64,000 nt of DNA from Atrina japonica (GCA_030159075.1 BROG01000049.1:1470001-1534000); one strand, 5' to 3'. Numbered from the stretch's first letter, positions 33,331 to 46,270 are shown. Translations and numbers: made by a program. Notes: generated by a model not told the origin, from the sequence alone.

Positions 33331-35009
33331 TACTCTCTTGTACTGGGATTTAAAAACTGACTGAAATTCAAATAGTCAGAAAAAAAAGATAAATGTTCCT
33401 ATTTCGTAGTATCAATGATGTCTTAAGAAATATGTCGGCGTGAAGAAATATTATTGAGGCGTTGAATAAAATATTTTTGAAGCAAAGCAAAGGTTGATAA
33501 ATCTCTTCATGTCATTCAAAAGTCAAAGATGGTCATTTGCTGATATAAAAATTATTATGAATCAGAGTTTTAAAAAATGAAAAGAAGGTATTTTCGAATT
33601 TCTTCATATTAGCGTGTTGTGTAGTGTATATTACATTAAACATAAATTATTTTTGATTGTGTCAGAGGTAAATGTGATCTAAGGAGTTATCAACGAAAAT
33701 TAATATACCATAGCAAAAACTTCAACAATTTTAAAACCATTTTAAAGAAAGCAATTTTAATGACATAATTGTTCGGATACGGTACGAAATGGCACCGTGT
33801 CCGGAGTTGAATAATGTGTTGCAATTTTGATGTCTTGGCCGACGTCAGACGTAATAATAATTCTTCTGTCAGAGAAGACATTAACAGAACTGTGTGTTGC
33901 TAAACTCGGAAATCATTAATAATTTGTCACTGCATAGTGCCAAATGTAACAGCGCAGATATTTTTTAATTTTCGGTACCACTCTACACTCAGCGTATTCA
34001 CATGCAATATGGGTGTTCGCGTCCGCTGATTTTATGTATTTTATCGTAAGTTAGCCACCCCACCCCTTAATATCCATCAGAAATGTCAGTTATCATTATA
34101 CAAGGTCATTCCAACAGGAAATGAAGGTATACACAGGTTATCTTCCTAGGCATTTACGAGAAATCTGACACGGATGAATTTGAGTGGTATAAACTGAGTA
34201 TATACACGCACAGGTATTTTGCTCACACTTAATAATTTAACATCATATGTCTTACTATTCATTATTCTTTTATTTTTTTTTATTTTGGAATACCTCCAAA
34301 AATGTTTTCTTAAAAGAGAGTGGGCCGGAGCGATGGTCGAGTACCCATTTTAAATTATCACGCCGTCCTTCTAGCCGGACGTTTGCGACAGGAAATAGAT
34401 ATCAAGGGCCGAATGGGATCGTTTTCTTTGAATCATTTTACCTTACCCTTCTATATTTTCTGATCTTGCAAAGGCTGTTGAACCATAGTTATATTTCATC
34501 ACAAAACTGAACGCTTACGTACACATTTTGTTTTCTAAGCTTTGTTACATTAATTATACTGATTTTTAACCGACAACTAGAACAGGTAACATTTCATAAC
34601 TAGAATAAAATTATCTGCATCGATCTTATCGGTAATTAACATCAGTTCAAGCTAATGTTTAACAATGCGCCAAAATCTCAAAAACGTTTTTTTTTTTCAG
34701 ATGTTATATTATCTAGATTTGGAAGACAGGCAGCCATATCATTTCTCTACTGCTTCGAATTTGATTCGATTGATAATTCTAAAAATCCATTCACATTTTG
34801 TTAAGAAACGTGGCTAAGTGAAAATGAGACAGTGTTGATAAAGGTAAAATGTTGGAGGGAGGATGATTCATATTTCAAATTTGCCGAAAGAATCAATGTT
34901 TGTTTATAAACTGAATCTTATTGATTTTGTTTATTTTGAATTCTTAATACAACGATTGTGCGGCTTCTTAACTTGGCAATACATATTTGCAAGACACGTC
35001 GATTTTACA
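33331..35009. other. Intron, possible SINE head at 34318
   Basis: Mostly AT-rich. The patch 34318-34440 is GC-richer and starts GGGCCGGAGCGATGGTCGAG, which looks tRNA-like, but no matching tail was found. No gene recognised. Confidence 0.4.
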
Positions 35010-35400
35010 TATTTAATCTATCGTTTGTTCGTTACCGATAGGAATTTACATGTGTACATTTGTAAGATATTCTTTTTTCTGATGTTTGTTTATACTAGTA
35101 TACAATATCAATAAGAGGTCCATTTGGACCACATCGCTCAACTGAATCGGTATATTACAAATACAGTGGAACATAACATAGACACCACCTCACATTTAAG
35201 ACGATAGCTATTCAGTATGTCCAAAGGAATAATACAAAAAATTAATGAAAATGTCAATGTGAAAAAAGATGCCAAAAATGCGTCAAAAATTATTTTATCT
35301 ATCGTTTGTTCGTTATCAATACGAATGTTCATCTGTACATTTGTAAGATATTCTTTTTTATTTTGGATGATGTTTATTCTCGTATATGATATCAAAAAGG
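35010..35400 (+). repeat. Diverged direct repeat pair, about 280-bp period
   Basis: ATCTATCGTTTGTTCGTTA and GTACATTTGTAAGATATTCT occur near 35018-35075 and again near 35298-35356 in the same order. Between them is GAGGTCCATTTGGACC followed by CATCGCTCAACTGA (35114-35144), a palindromic motif I associate with dispersed bivalve repeats. Confidence 0.6.
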
Positions 35401-35504
35401 TAATGAAACGTACTGATCATCGCCGTCCCTCAAATATAAAACTTTCCTGACAAACAGTTGAATACGTGGTAGAATGCGAGGTCAATTACAGTAAAGACAA
35501 CGAT

Positions 35505-35583
35505 GATTGGTTGATATCTCGGTCAGCGAAGTACAGAAGGCATTCTGTGATTGGTCGGAAATGAGGTCACCACAGTGACGTCA
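35505..35583. promoter_or_regulatory. CCAAT x2 plus CRE cluster
   Basis: Two ATTGG (inverted CCAAT) boxes (GATTGGT at 35505 and GATTGGTC at 35549) and a palindromic CRE TGACGTCA (35576-35583) lie in an 80-bp, less AT-rich patch. Promoter-like by motif content only. Confidence 0.35.
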
Positions 35584-38194
35584 ACTTTGAACAGTTGGTA
35601 TCTTGGAAAATTATGGGATCGGATAGCATGATGAAATTATTTAATAAATTTATAACTCAGCAAGAATATGTCTCCAAATTTAGAGAACTAGTTAAAATCA
35701 TTCGAGTAATATGACACAGAATTACCTGAATTAGATATACATGACTTGTATTCATCAAGGCTTTGTTTACACTACTGAAATATATTCGCATATATAAATC
35801 TATTTCAACCACTCGATTTCACATTTACATGTAGTAAATACCACGATTACCTGCTAGCAATGTTGTGCTATACGTCTTGGACCTATAAAAAGTACAAACT
35901 GTTAAAATCGTAAAACTTTGATGTAAAAATTTCAGAGTTGATGCAGAACAGACTTTTATTTCCAGTTTTATTAATTTCCTGTCATATTGTTTCCGAAATT
36001 ACCCATACCATGCGTTCCCCACAATTTGTACGTGCGAAGTGGGCCGTCTCACGAGTGTTTGACATAAAAATTGATACGTAGAATCCGGAATGCGATTTTG
36101 ATATCCTACAAGTCATAAAATTCATCCGCGGTATCGTTCACTGTAATTACAGAAATATATTTTATTGCTGGTTAAATAAAAGAGTAAACTGATCCGAAAT
36201 GGCACGATAACATTGCTGCGTATGATTAACGTATCTTAAACATTGGTGTTGTGCGGTTGATATGTTTTTTTTTATTTCACTGGGTAAACTATATATGTGT
36301 GAAATTTCTCTATTTATGGCCATAATTTATCACCGATTGGTAAAACTATATTTATTCTGTAAATGACAAATTACTTGCAGGCAGTATGAATATTTAATGA
36401 CAATGTCAACGACGTTTACCGGATTCATTTGCGAGTTTAGTGATAGTAGACAAATATCAACCACAGTCGTCACAACACTATAAAACGAAAGGTATATCAT
36501 CCTGGTGATAAAGCAAACATAAATTTTATGATCTGTGTTTTAAAATGACCAATTGACATGTTCTTGAAACTCTCGTAGGCTCTGATATTTGGCGCTAGTG
36601 GTGATGTAGTGAAGAGTATATATTATCTAGAAAAAAAACGTGCCCTAACCGACAAAGGTCAAGTTTTACCATTTCAAAAGTAGCCCATTCCACAAAAAAA
36701 CAAAACAAAACAAAAAACAAACAAAAAAAACCAAAAAAAACAAAAACAAAAACAAAAAACAATGCTGCCTGAGTCAATGCGTTTCACTATATTTTGAGCC
36801 AAATCAAGTACACTTTTGTCCGAGCCATTCTAGCAAAATGTGTCATTTGATCCAGCGTCCTAGACTTAAAAAACAACCCCAAAATACCCGTAAAACTAGG
36901 CCGACACTCCTCTCGTGAACAGAACTCCCTACTATTCCTACAGTATCAGCTGATTTTTGTTTGTTTCTTTTTATTTTGTTTATTTGTTTGTATTTTTCTG
37001 CAAAGATTCAAATTGGCTTGCATTGAGGTTCAGAAAATGTTAGAGCACTCTCCTACCCCTTGCATCTTACCTAAATATTAACAAATATTCAGATGAAGAT
37101 CAAAATTAGAAAAAAAACCTTTTACATAACTCTACAACAAACCATTAAAATGTTCCATTGCTATATTATGTGAGTTTAACCTGAAAATTCTGAATAAGAA
37201 TTTAATTACTCAGTTTGTTCTCTCTGATTCTTTCATTTTCAACCCATTGATATGTGTACACTTGCGACATAATTAACGCCGTGAATCAATTTACCTAGGT
37301 CTTTTGTCGGGGTCACAATTGGTTTCTTTTAATTATACTTTCTCACCACGACTGAGAGGGTATCGTCAAAACAAAGACTTTCATACTGTTGATAAATTTT
37401 GCATTGCCTGTACTTACACTCTGCTCAATGGAATCATTATACACTCGCACTCTGCTGGATGTCTAAATATACTTCATAAACTGTTTATATGTTTCGTTTT
37501 GTATAAAATCTCAATATGCTGTATTACATTTTAGCAAATGAAGAGTCCAAAGTTTGTTGCAAATGCATTTCCGTGGTTTCCTATTATGATGGAAATATAA
37601 TTGGGTAATTTTCACTTGTATATTATGTATAACCACTGTATCAATTAAAAATACTTCAATCTAAGATTAGGAGTAGTCTTAGCAACTGAACCCTCTGGAA
37701 TCATGGTGCCTCTTTGTCCCCCTGGGATTTCAAATTAAACTATGTTCTAATACATATGAATGTATTTAAAACAGAACTAATCTAGATCTTATTGCTGTAA
37801 CTTTTGCCTTCAATGTATATCGTTAAAATATGTAGTTACACAAACACACCACTCGCTTAAACACAGGTGCTAAAGAAGAATTTAGAATGCCTCCAGTGTT
37901 GTTGCGGTTTTGCGCCAAAAATGCATTAATTTTACACCATCAATCACGACATAGTATGAAATAGGACACAGTACTCAGTGCCCCGACTACAAAGTAGGCA
38001 ACCTAAATCAACAACAAAATTTACTTTTTGTTTTTGCATATTTTTTGTTTTACACATACGTTTTGCTACATCTATATCATTAGTACATTACGAATCCAAC
38101 CGGGCTGTTGGTTCCCTAGTCCCTACCGTACCGTACTGTCAAGTTTTGGTTTTAGTTTTGTTAATTATTCCTCATCATTCGCTTGACAATGATG
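35584..38194. other. Intron, nothing recognisable
   Basis: Holds an A/C-only low-complexity run at 36692-36760. The pseudo-frame opposite is Phe/Cys/Val-rich. No gene. Confidence 0.5.
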
Positions 38195-38410
38195 TCGTAT
38201 CCGAGAGATTAGAGCATCGCGCTATCAAGCACGATGTCACTCACCTGTAGTCAGTGCGGGTTAGTATCCCACTGGAACTAATTTTTTTAGAAAGTCTACC
38301 AGTTCACGTGCAGGGGTCTGGTAATATTTTCTTGGATACATTGTAACCGGGTCCTTACCTCCACTATTAAAGAAACAATGTTGACAGTATCTCCATTGAC
38401 AACACCATTT
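38195..38410 (+). repeat. tRNA-derived SINE-like copy
   Basis: A tRNA-like head (GAGATTAGAGCATCGCGC, with GGGTTAGTATCCC as B-box candidate near 38258) is followed by GATACATTGTAACCGGGTCC, the shared body block of the copy at 42030-42155. The final tail is degenerate. Confidence 0.55.
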
Positions 38411-38468
38411 AAACAAAACGAAACTTAAAAATGGTTTCACTGGTAGAGGGCACGAATGCTGGTGGACC

Positions 38469-40209
38469 GTTTGAGTCTCCGATGGTATACATAAACCTAG
38501 TACCTGGTATTTCGGTACCAGCTGATAATCTTATACTAAAGTAATATTTGGCACTGATAGTACATTTAAATTTCTAAATTATTCTAATTTATTTTTTTTA
38601 TTTATTTATTTTTTTTTTATTATTATTATTAATATTATTTTTTTTTTTTTATATTTTTTATTTTTTATTTTTTTTTAATATTTATTATTTTTATTTTTAT
38701 TTTATATATATATATATTTTTTTTATTATATTAATATATAATAATTATTATTTTTAATTTATTATTAAATAATTTTTATTTTATTTTTATTTTATTATTT
38801 TTGTTTTTATTTTGATATATTATTTTATTTAATTTTATTTTATTATGTTTTATTTTTTTTTTATTTTATTTTTTTTTTTTAAATTTTAATATATTTTTTT
38901 ATAATTTATTTATTTTAATATTATTTAAATTATTAAATTTTTTATTTTGTATTTTTATTATTATTTTTTTTTATTTTTATTTTTTATTAGTTTTTTTATT
39001 TTTATTTTTAATTTTATTTTTTTATTATTTTGTAATATTTTTTTATATAAAATTATATTTATTTAATTTTTTTTTAATATATATTAATTTTATTATATTT
39101 TTATATTTATTAAGTTATATAATAATATTTTTTTTTATTTATTTTTATGATTTATTATATTTTTAAATTATTATTTTAATGTATAATTTTATTTTTATTA
39201 TTTTATATAAATGATATTTTTTATTTAATATATATAATTTTTTTTTTTTATATTTTTTTATTATTATTTTTTATTTATAGTAATTTTATTTTTTAATTTT
39301 TAATTTTTTTTTTTTTTATAATTTATATTTTATTTTAATTATATTAATTTTTTGTTATTATTATTTTTAAAATTATTATGTAGTAATTTTTTTATATTTT
39401 AATTTTTTTTATATTATTTTAATTTTTTTTTATATTAATATATTTTTTTATTTATAATTTTTTATAGAATTATATTATTAAATATTATTTTTTTTTTTTA
39501 GTTTATTTTTTGGTATTTTTTTATAAATTTTATTTTTATTGATTTATTTATTTTTATTTTTATAAATTTATTTTTATTAATTTTATATTTTATTTAATTT
39601 ATTTAATATTTTATTATAATTTAAATTTATTAATTTATTTTAATATTTATTTTTTTTTTAATTTTTTTTTTATTTTAATTATTAATTTTAAATTTTTTTA
39701 TATTTTATAAGATTTTTTTATTTTTATTTTTTATTATTTTATAGTTATTTTAATTTTTAATTAATTAAAAAAATATTTTTATTTTATATTTAAATTTTTT
39801 TTAATTTTTAATTTTTAGATTTTTTAAAAAGTGATATTAATTTTTTTTTTTATTATTTTATTTTTTTATTATCTTTTAATTTATTTATATTTATTTATTA
39901 TTTTTGTATATTTTATTAAAATTTTTTAATTTTTATATTTTTTTTTTTAATTTTTTTTTTTTTTTAATTAATTTATTATTTTTTTTTATTTTTTTTATTT
40001 TAATTTTTTTCTAAAGCTAGGATAATCATCTTTTTACAATGGTTACCCTTAGACGGACTTTCATTACACGTTTAGATTTATTTCTTGGCCTTGTCTGATA
40101 CCACTTTCTCTTTAGAAAATCTATTTGAATTGGAGCTCAACTGATAAAGTCTAATTGACAGAAACTATTGTCTTGAGCACTAAAACTTTGGTATTATGCT
40201 TATAATATT
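38469..40209 (-). repeat. MITE-like family 1 copy split by a 1.4-kb A/T tract
   Basis: The right end (38469-38585) and the rest (40009-40209) are consecutive parts of family 1, colinear with the copy at 4724 read in reverse. The break falls in the short A/T-rich segment that is only about 30 bp in other copies. Here it is replaced by the tract at 38586-40008. Confidence 0.8.
38586..40008. repeat. Nearly pure A/T low-complexity tract, about 1.42 kb
   Basis: Almost entirely T and A with strong T bias, about one or two C and scattered G, and no regular period: irregular TTTTTA, TTATTA and TATATA mixtures. It ends sharply in normal family 1 sequence on both sides. It may be a real expansion or an assembly/consensus error region. 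Confidence 0.95.
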
Positions 40210-40960
40210 TATCAGTATGTTCATAATGATTGTTTTAATCTATAGTCATTTTACAGTTTAACGGTCCTCTGATTGAGCAGGGTATAGTAACCTGGCGGGG
40301 TGGAGTCTTGTGAACCCTTTCTTGACCTGGAAAAATTTAAATTTTATATAATAAAGCATAACATTAAAATTACACTGACGAGTGTAATCGTTGCTACATG
40401 TCGCCATACATAAGAGAATATCCATTGAGAAATACAACGTTTCTCCCGTGCAGCTTTTCTTGGCCTTGTTTGATACCACTTTCTCTTTAGAAAATCTATT
40501 TGAACTTGGAGCTCAACTGATGAGGTCTAATTTACAGAAACTATTGTCTTGAGCACTAAAACTTTGGTATTATGCTTATAATATTTATTAAGTATGTTCA
40601 TAATGATTGTTTTAATCTATAGTCATTTTACAGTTTAACGGTCCTCTGATTGAGCAGTGGTAATAGTAACCCTGCATAACAAAGCGGGAACAACAAAAAA
40701 CCCATACACCAAAAAAAAAACAAAAAACACAAAACAAAACACCAAAACAAAAAAAAAAATACAACCCAAAAACAACCCACAAAACAAACCCACAAAAAAA
40801 ACCGGAGTCTTGTGAAACCCTTTCTTGACCTGGAAAAATTTAAATTTATATAATAAAGCATAAAATCATTAAATTACACTGACGAGTGTAATCGTTGCTA
40901 CATGTCGCCATACAAAAGAGAATATCCATTGAGGAATACAACGTTTCTCCCGTGCAGCTT
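40081..40960 (-). repeat. 375-bp tandem duplication spanning MITE family 1 and a second repeat
   Basis: Copy 1 (40081-40455) and copy 2 (40456-about 40960) are about 95% alike. Each has the family 1 left end followed by a block from GTTCATAATGATTGTT to TTCTCCCGTGCAGC. Copy 2 is 129 bp longer, because of insertions that are mostly an A/C-only run at 40690-40802. The high similarity indicates a recent duplication. Confidence 0.85.
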
Positions 40961-41160
40961 TTCTGCTGAAAAATGAATAAAACCATCCGTATGATAATCA
41001 AATCATTCCAGTCACTCCGCCCCACCACCTTATGAGAATCGGACAATAGTTCGAGAGACAGCATGATGGTCACCGAGTCGGACACGTGGATTGTCTCCGG
41101 TTTACTTCCAGTGTAAGTACTTACAAGGCCAACATCAGAGCCAGCACGACCTATCGAAGT
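40210..41160 (-). repeat. Dispersed repeat family 3
   Basis: The block from CCAGGTCAAGAAAGGGTTTC (read on the minus strand) through GGATATTCTC to GATTATCATACGGATGG and GGGGCGGAGT recurs, diverged and on the opposite strand, at 51279-51485. The open frame at 40846-41250 (134 codons, minus) lies in it, shows no domain that I recognise and is not conserved in the second copy. Confidence 0.65.
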
Positions 41161-41542
41161 ATATTGATTCAACTGGATTGTTAATCGTAGTGAAATGATA
41201 AATGAATAGAGATTATGTATCTTTATAACCATATCATGATATTTATACATGTATCACTAAGCATTGAAGACAATCTCAATTGCAGAAAACAATAATGAAA
41301 AATAATGTAACGTAAAATGTATATTATGTATAATTTGCAACTTTTAATTGAAGAAATGATCAACCTAAATAATTTCAATACGTTAATAATGAAATGAATT
41401 AAGGTAATCCGATTCTTCCCTAAAAATCGTCTAATACACGCACATGCACACATCTATGTGTTTAGATTCACTTATTTGCACTCGAGTCTAGGAATAAAAC
41501 CACATGCAGCATCGTGCATTTCATAAAACATCGCGGTGTTTT

Positions 41543-41758
41543 GTAATTTACGTATATTGTACAATGTAGATTAAGTTCCTTTTGAAACCTGCCCTTATTT
41601 TGTTGTGGTTTTATGTAATTTACTTATATTGTACAATGTAGATTAAGTTCCTTTTGCAACCTGCCCTGATTTTGTTGTGGTTTTATGTAATTTACTTATA
41701 TTGTACAATGTAGATTAAGTTCCTTTTGAAACCTGCCCTGATTTTGTTGTGGTTTTAT
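41543..41758 (+). repeat. 72-bp unit, three tandem copies
   Basis: Copies start at 41543, 41615 and 41687 with GTAATTTACTTATATTGTAC and end with a TTGTTGTGGTTTTAT block. Only a few substitutions separate them. Confidence 0.95.
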
Positions 41759-41944
41759 GTAACACTTTACAATATTATTCCTCGGTTATACGGTGACGAC
41801 GGCCAGTTTTTATTTGGGGTGGGTGGGTGGGGTCAACTAGTGCTATTACATGTCTTCAGTAGCGGAGACTGGGTCTCCCTTCCAGAAATGACAGGTGAAC
41901 TTCCCTAAATAATCAGCTCATATTCTTACAATGACTTGAACTTG

Positions 41945-42160
41945 TGAAGACTGGAGGCAACAAGGCCATAGTGAGGTCGAACCTCACTGCAACCCATGCT
42001 GATATATGGAGAAAGTTTTCCAGTTAACTTCACTTGCAGATGGTTGGGTGGTCTCTTTCCGGGTACATTATAACCGGGTTCTCTTATTCACCAAAAAACA
42101 AAACTGGCCGTCACCATATAGCTGAAACATTGTTGAGTCTGGCGTAAAAAAAACTATTTA
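41945..42160 (+). repeat. SINE-like copy with well-kept tail
   Basis: A B-box-like AGGTCGAACCTC (near 41975) is followed by GGTGGTCTCTTTCCGGGTAC, ATTATAACCGGGTTCTC and a tail reading GTCACCATATAGCTGAAACA then TTGTTGAGTCTGGCGTAAAA. This tail type is very common in molluscan genomes, from general knowledge. The head is degraded. Confidence 0.65.
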
Positions 42161-43459
42161 AGCAAAACACAACGTTTTTACATAAATTGTCATTATCTAA
42201 TAATATCTACGACGTTAATATTTAAGGCCTGTCTGAAAAAAACTAATAAAGTAACACATTTAAATATATATGCTAATACAAAAAGCTATGCATTGATTTG
42301 TTATCTGGTTATTGAATTGTCGACATTATTTACTTATAGACCAAAAATTGAGTGGGGGTAATGATTCATGAATGAATGTTGGATCTATTTGCTAAACGCG
42401 CTGTTGGTAGAGAAAAATACAGAGACTCTATCTACATACGTTCCCTTGCCAACTAAAATAGTTAAAATATTGAAATTGATACTTAATAATTATCTTTCAT
42501 TACCTTATTTAAGTGCTCTATGCAGAAACCTGGAGTGCAATTTGTATAGAGATATTTATAATCTAAACTGCAATATGTACATGTAATTGTGTTCAGAATT
42601 TTCTTTTCATTTCAGGAAAGGCACGGAGAACACGGAAAGTCTGAAAGTCAATGACAAACAGTTGAAACAACAGAAATGTAACTGGATTCCAAACTGATAT
42701 TTATCCATTACTATCAGCCCTCATTCCCGGGTCAGTCAAATTCATGTAAAACTGCTTCTGCATTTGTAAGCCGTTCATCAACGATTCTGGCATTTTTTGT
42801 AGAATTTATAAATTTTCTATTTTTAATGGTGTTTTACGCCACATTTAACAATTTTTTAGTTATAAGGTAGCGGGTAGCGGGTAGCGAGTAGCGGGTAGGG
42901 TTTTAAGATGGAAGAGAAGATACCACCGGTCTTCTCCAAGTAATCTGATTGTTGGCAGTAATCTGATTGTTGGCAGGAACATGCTCTAAAACGCCTACGC
43001 TCTTACATATTTACCGGGAATTAGCTTTCCATCTTGCAATGGAATCAGTATTGTAAACACAACTTCCATGTTGGTCTTTAAATTTGCCTTCATTTTGTAT
43101 CAATCAGATGCATGGTTACATTCAAAAAGCATTCGTTGGTATTGTTGTAACATTTGGATTCATTGATTAAAATGATTTTATTTATAGTACACACCATAAA
43201 GGAAGTATGATTATTTCGGTTGTATGAAGAAACTAGCAATGTCCTGTATGTGATATAAAAGATTATGTTTTCCACTACGTTGACTTACTCCATGTTACAA
43301 ATGTGTTGTAATTCATACGAACAAATCAAACTTTTGCGATGGAATTGGTATGCTTCCATGTTGCGTGTTCGCACAGTGTGTACTCAGTATGGCAAAACGT
43401 ATCTACTGTAAATTAGTCCTCAATACCAATGAAATTTATATACATATACATAAATATAA

Positions 43460-43466
<7 letters not shown>
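42161..43466. other. Intron, nothing recognisable
   Basis: Has a GTAGCGGGTAGCG short tandem run (42867-42897) and a 17-bp duplicate AATCTGATTGTTGGCAG (42942-42977). No coding signal. Confidence 0.5.

Positions 43467-43538
<72 letters not shown>
43467..43538. repeat. (TA)n microsatellite
   Basis: About 70 bp of pure TA after a CATATA-rich lead. Confidence 0.96.
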
Positions 43539-43540
<2 letters not shown>

Positions 43541-44078
43541 AACTTTATCCCAACATCTGGATACTGCATTATACATTTGCTTTCGGCATACAATATTTGT
43601 TCTAGATTAAATGATACGCATAGAACTGTGTAAAACGGAGATAATTTCATTTGCAATGATTGATTTAATGATTTTGATATCTGATTTTACATATAACGTC
43701 GTCTTTAGTCTTATTATATTTAGTTTTTGTCACTCAATATAACAAACATTTAAGCGTGATTTGGTTTTGATGGGAAATATATGTCTTTGTTTATATCTGT
43801 GTTGTGTAAAAAATTTTCAAGAAACATTTAGATCAATCTGAATATTTTGATGTGAATATCTCTCGAACAGAGATTCAAATATTATTTTTATATAGTTAAA
43901 CAGAAGAGGAACCAAATTGTGTAGCTAATGATACGTAAACCAACTGTTTAATAATTCATATAATACACATACTATTGAAATTAGTTCATTTAAGATATTT
44001 ACATGATTTTAATTAACCCGACATTTAGCACTATTTCCGGTTCTTGTGTAGGTCAGTAAATCTAATGTTGAAACATGT

Positions 44079-44135
44079 TCAAGTGATATCTAGGCCAATA
44101 CTTGTGAGATATTCTCAAGTGATATCTAGGCCAAT
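44079..44135 (+). repeat. 22-bp direct repeat, 35-bp period
   Basis: TCAAGTGATATCTAGGCCAA occurs at 44079 and again, identically, at 44114. Confidence 0.85.
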
Positions 44136-44148
44136 AATTTCACCTCAA

Positions 44149-44196
44149 CACACACACACACATATATACACACACATATATATACTATATTATATA

Positions 44197-44262
<66 letters not shown>
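44149..44262. repeat. (CA)n-(TA)n compound microsatellite
   Basis: Short CA blocks then about 65 bp of TA. Confidence 0.95.
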
Positions 44263-44265
<3 letters not shown>

Positions 44266-45835
44266 TGTAATTCGAATACACCTGTTGACCAGAAACTGAG
44301 GTGTACCAATATATTAGTAAAACTAAACGCCGTGTTAAATATTTGCATATTCTGATGGACACAGTTTAAATACGCGCAGGTGCCTCAAGACCTACATTTA
44401 AATATCAAACGCGGGCTATAAACCTAAACGTATTAGCACTGTAACAAATGTGAAAAGATAAAAAAGTCACCACCTTAATATACATTTTTTAACCAGGTAA
44501 CTGTAGCCTCTTGAGTCCCAGAGAAAAAGAAAACATGTTTTGAAATCAACGCATCAAGAAAATATAGGTTCATAAAATTATTTCTTTTCATACTAATTTA
44601 AACGCACCAAATATCCGAATGCATTTAAATAAATTTATCTTAAGTAAAACCATCATTATATGACGTTCACAAACAAATTAAAATTCATAAACTCCGAGTT
44701 AGGTTATGCAAATGAGTGTCATTCACGTGCGATTCAATTGCCAGACGTTTGAATTTAGGGTCCTTATAATGATAGTATAATTGCATTGTACACAGCTGGG
44801 AAATGATACGAAATCATTTTCACAAATGTTCCATTTTAAAAGTTACGTATATCAAGTATTATTTGTATATATTACGTACACAGAGATTAAAATAAGCATT
44901 ATCGATAGCTGTGACAATTGTTGACTTCTTAATTCGAGAATACTTAGTAAATACGGATATTGATATTGACATTGTGCTACCGAGCTATACTTCAACATAG
45001 ATCCGGATAATCAATTACATATCAACATTTTTTATCATTGGATACCAATATGAAATTCATCAGCGATTAATTCAATTTGTTTGTAAAACGATATACAAAT
45101 CAACTTGGTATCATTTGCAACATTTGAAATCCTCTGTGAATCCAGACCTTTCGGTCTGATAAGAATTCCTTCATGAAAATAGCTAAAGTCAAAAAGAAAG
45201 TGGATACCCTCTCTCTCTCTCTTGTTTACGTAACCAACAGTGAGGGTGTGATACAGCAAAAGAAACAACTTTTACACTTATGTATTCTCTTAATAATGAG
45301 CAATACGCACTCGTCGCACTGTAAAATAGGCCAACTGTAGCCTACCACAAACGGGAGTGTAAATACTGTCAAACACTTTACACACACACACACACACAAA
45401 ATAATCTTTGTTCTTTCAAAACTTAAGTTCGACCGTATTTTTGGATAAATGACATATACTAATGCATTGTACTTTTTATTCCTACAGTAAACAAAAACAG
45501 TCATAGGTGAACCGTAAGTCCACTGAATTTCATGAATCATTTTGAACTTCAATTGGTGACTGGTAAACGAAAAACCTAACACGGATAAATCCGTGACTAC
45601 TGCAATTTGGTTCCGTGTTTACAGCTTTGGGATTAATTTCGGTTTTCGAGGACACGTGGAAAATTGACAGATATAGATATAGTAATACAAAACATTTCAA
45701 ACAGATATCTCTTGGCATGACACTGATATTTACGCGCTTTATCAACAACGGTGGAGGACGGGAGTGGGGTGTTGATTAATTAAAGTGGGAGCTTGTTGTG
45801 AAGGAACTTTCGACATAAAATATTATGCTAGTGTA
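44263..45835. other. Intron with an octamer/E-box patch
   Basis: AT-rich, no gene. ATGCAAAT (44706-44713), CACGTG (44724-44729) and CAGCTG (44793-44798) lie within 93 bp. Open frames near 45035-45750 overlap one another and lack domains. Confidence 0.45.
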
Positions 45836-45843
45836 TATAATAT

Positions 45844-45916
<73 letters not shown>
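45836..45916. repeat. (TA)n microsatellite
   Basis: About 80 bp of TA with one TAATA interruption near 45854. Confidence 0.95.
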
Positions 45917-45920
<4 letters not shown>

Positions 45921-46187
45921 AGACTCTATACATAATAGACAAATTCAAGTTAGCATACAGGTGAATGAAACCGTATGTGCGAAACAGGACAGATCATATT
46001 ATTTTATGGTGATATATATATATATATTTAGCATAAAGGATTATCGATCATACGAAACTAAAAATAAGATGAAAGCGAAACATTGATTCACTAAATTCAG
46101 TATAAGCTCTGCTTGTTGAAAATATTCTAAATATCTACTTGGGGTTTCTTAAATCGATTGCTGTGTTACCTACACCTATTTGCGCGT

Positions 46188-46247
<60 letters not shown>

Positions 46248-46270
46248 AGACACACACGCACACACACACT
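46188..46270. repeat. (CA)n microsatellite
   Basis: About 80 bp of CA with a few substitutions at the right end. Followed by a loose TCTA/TTTA array (46308-46462). Confidence 0.95.

Noticed and set aside
34247..34510. 87-codon frame around a GC-richer patch
   Set aside because: No domain. The patch looks like a possible degraded tRNA-like SINE head, not a protein.
40846..41250. 134-codon open frame on the minus strand
   Set aside because: Lies in a dispersed repeat, lacks a recognisable domain and is not kept in the second copy at 51279. Not called as a gene.
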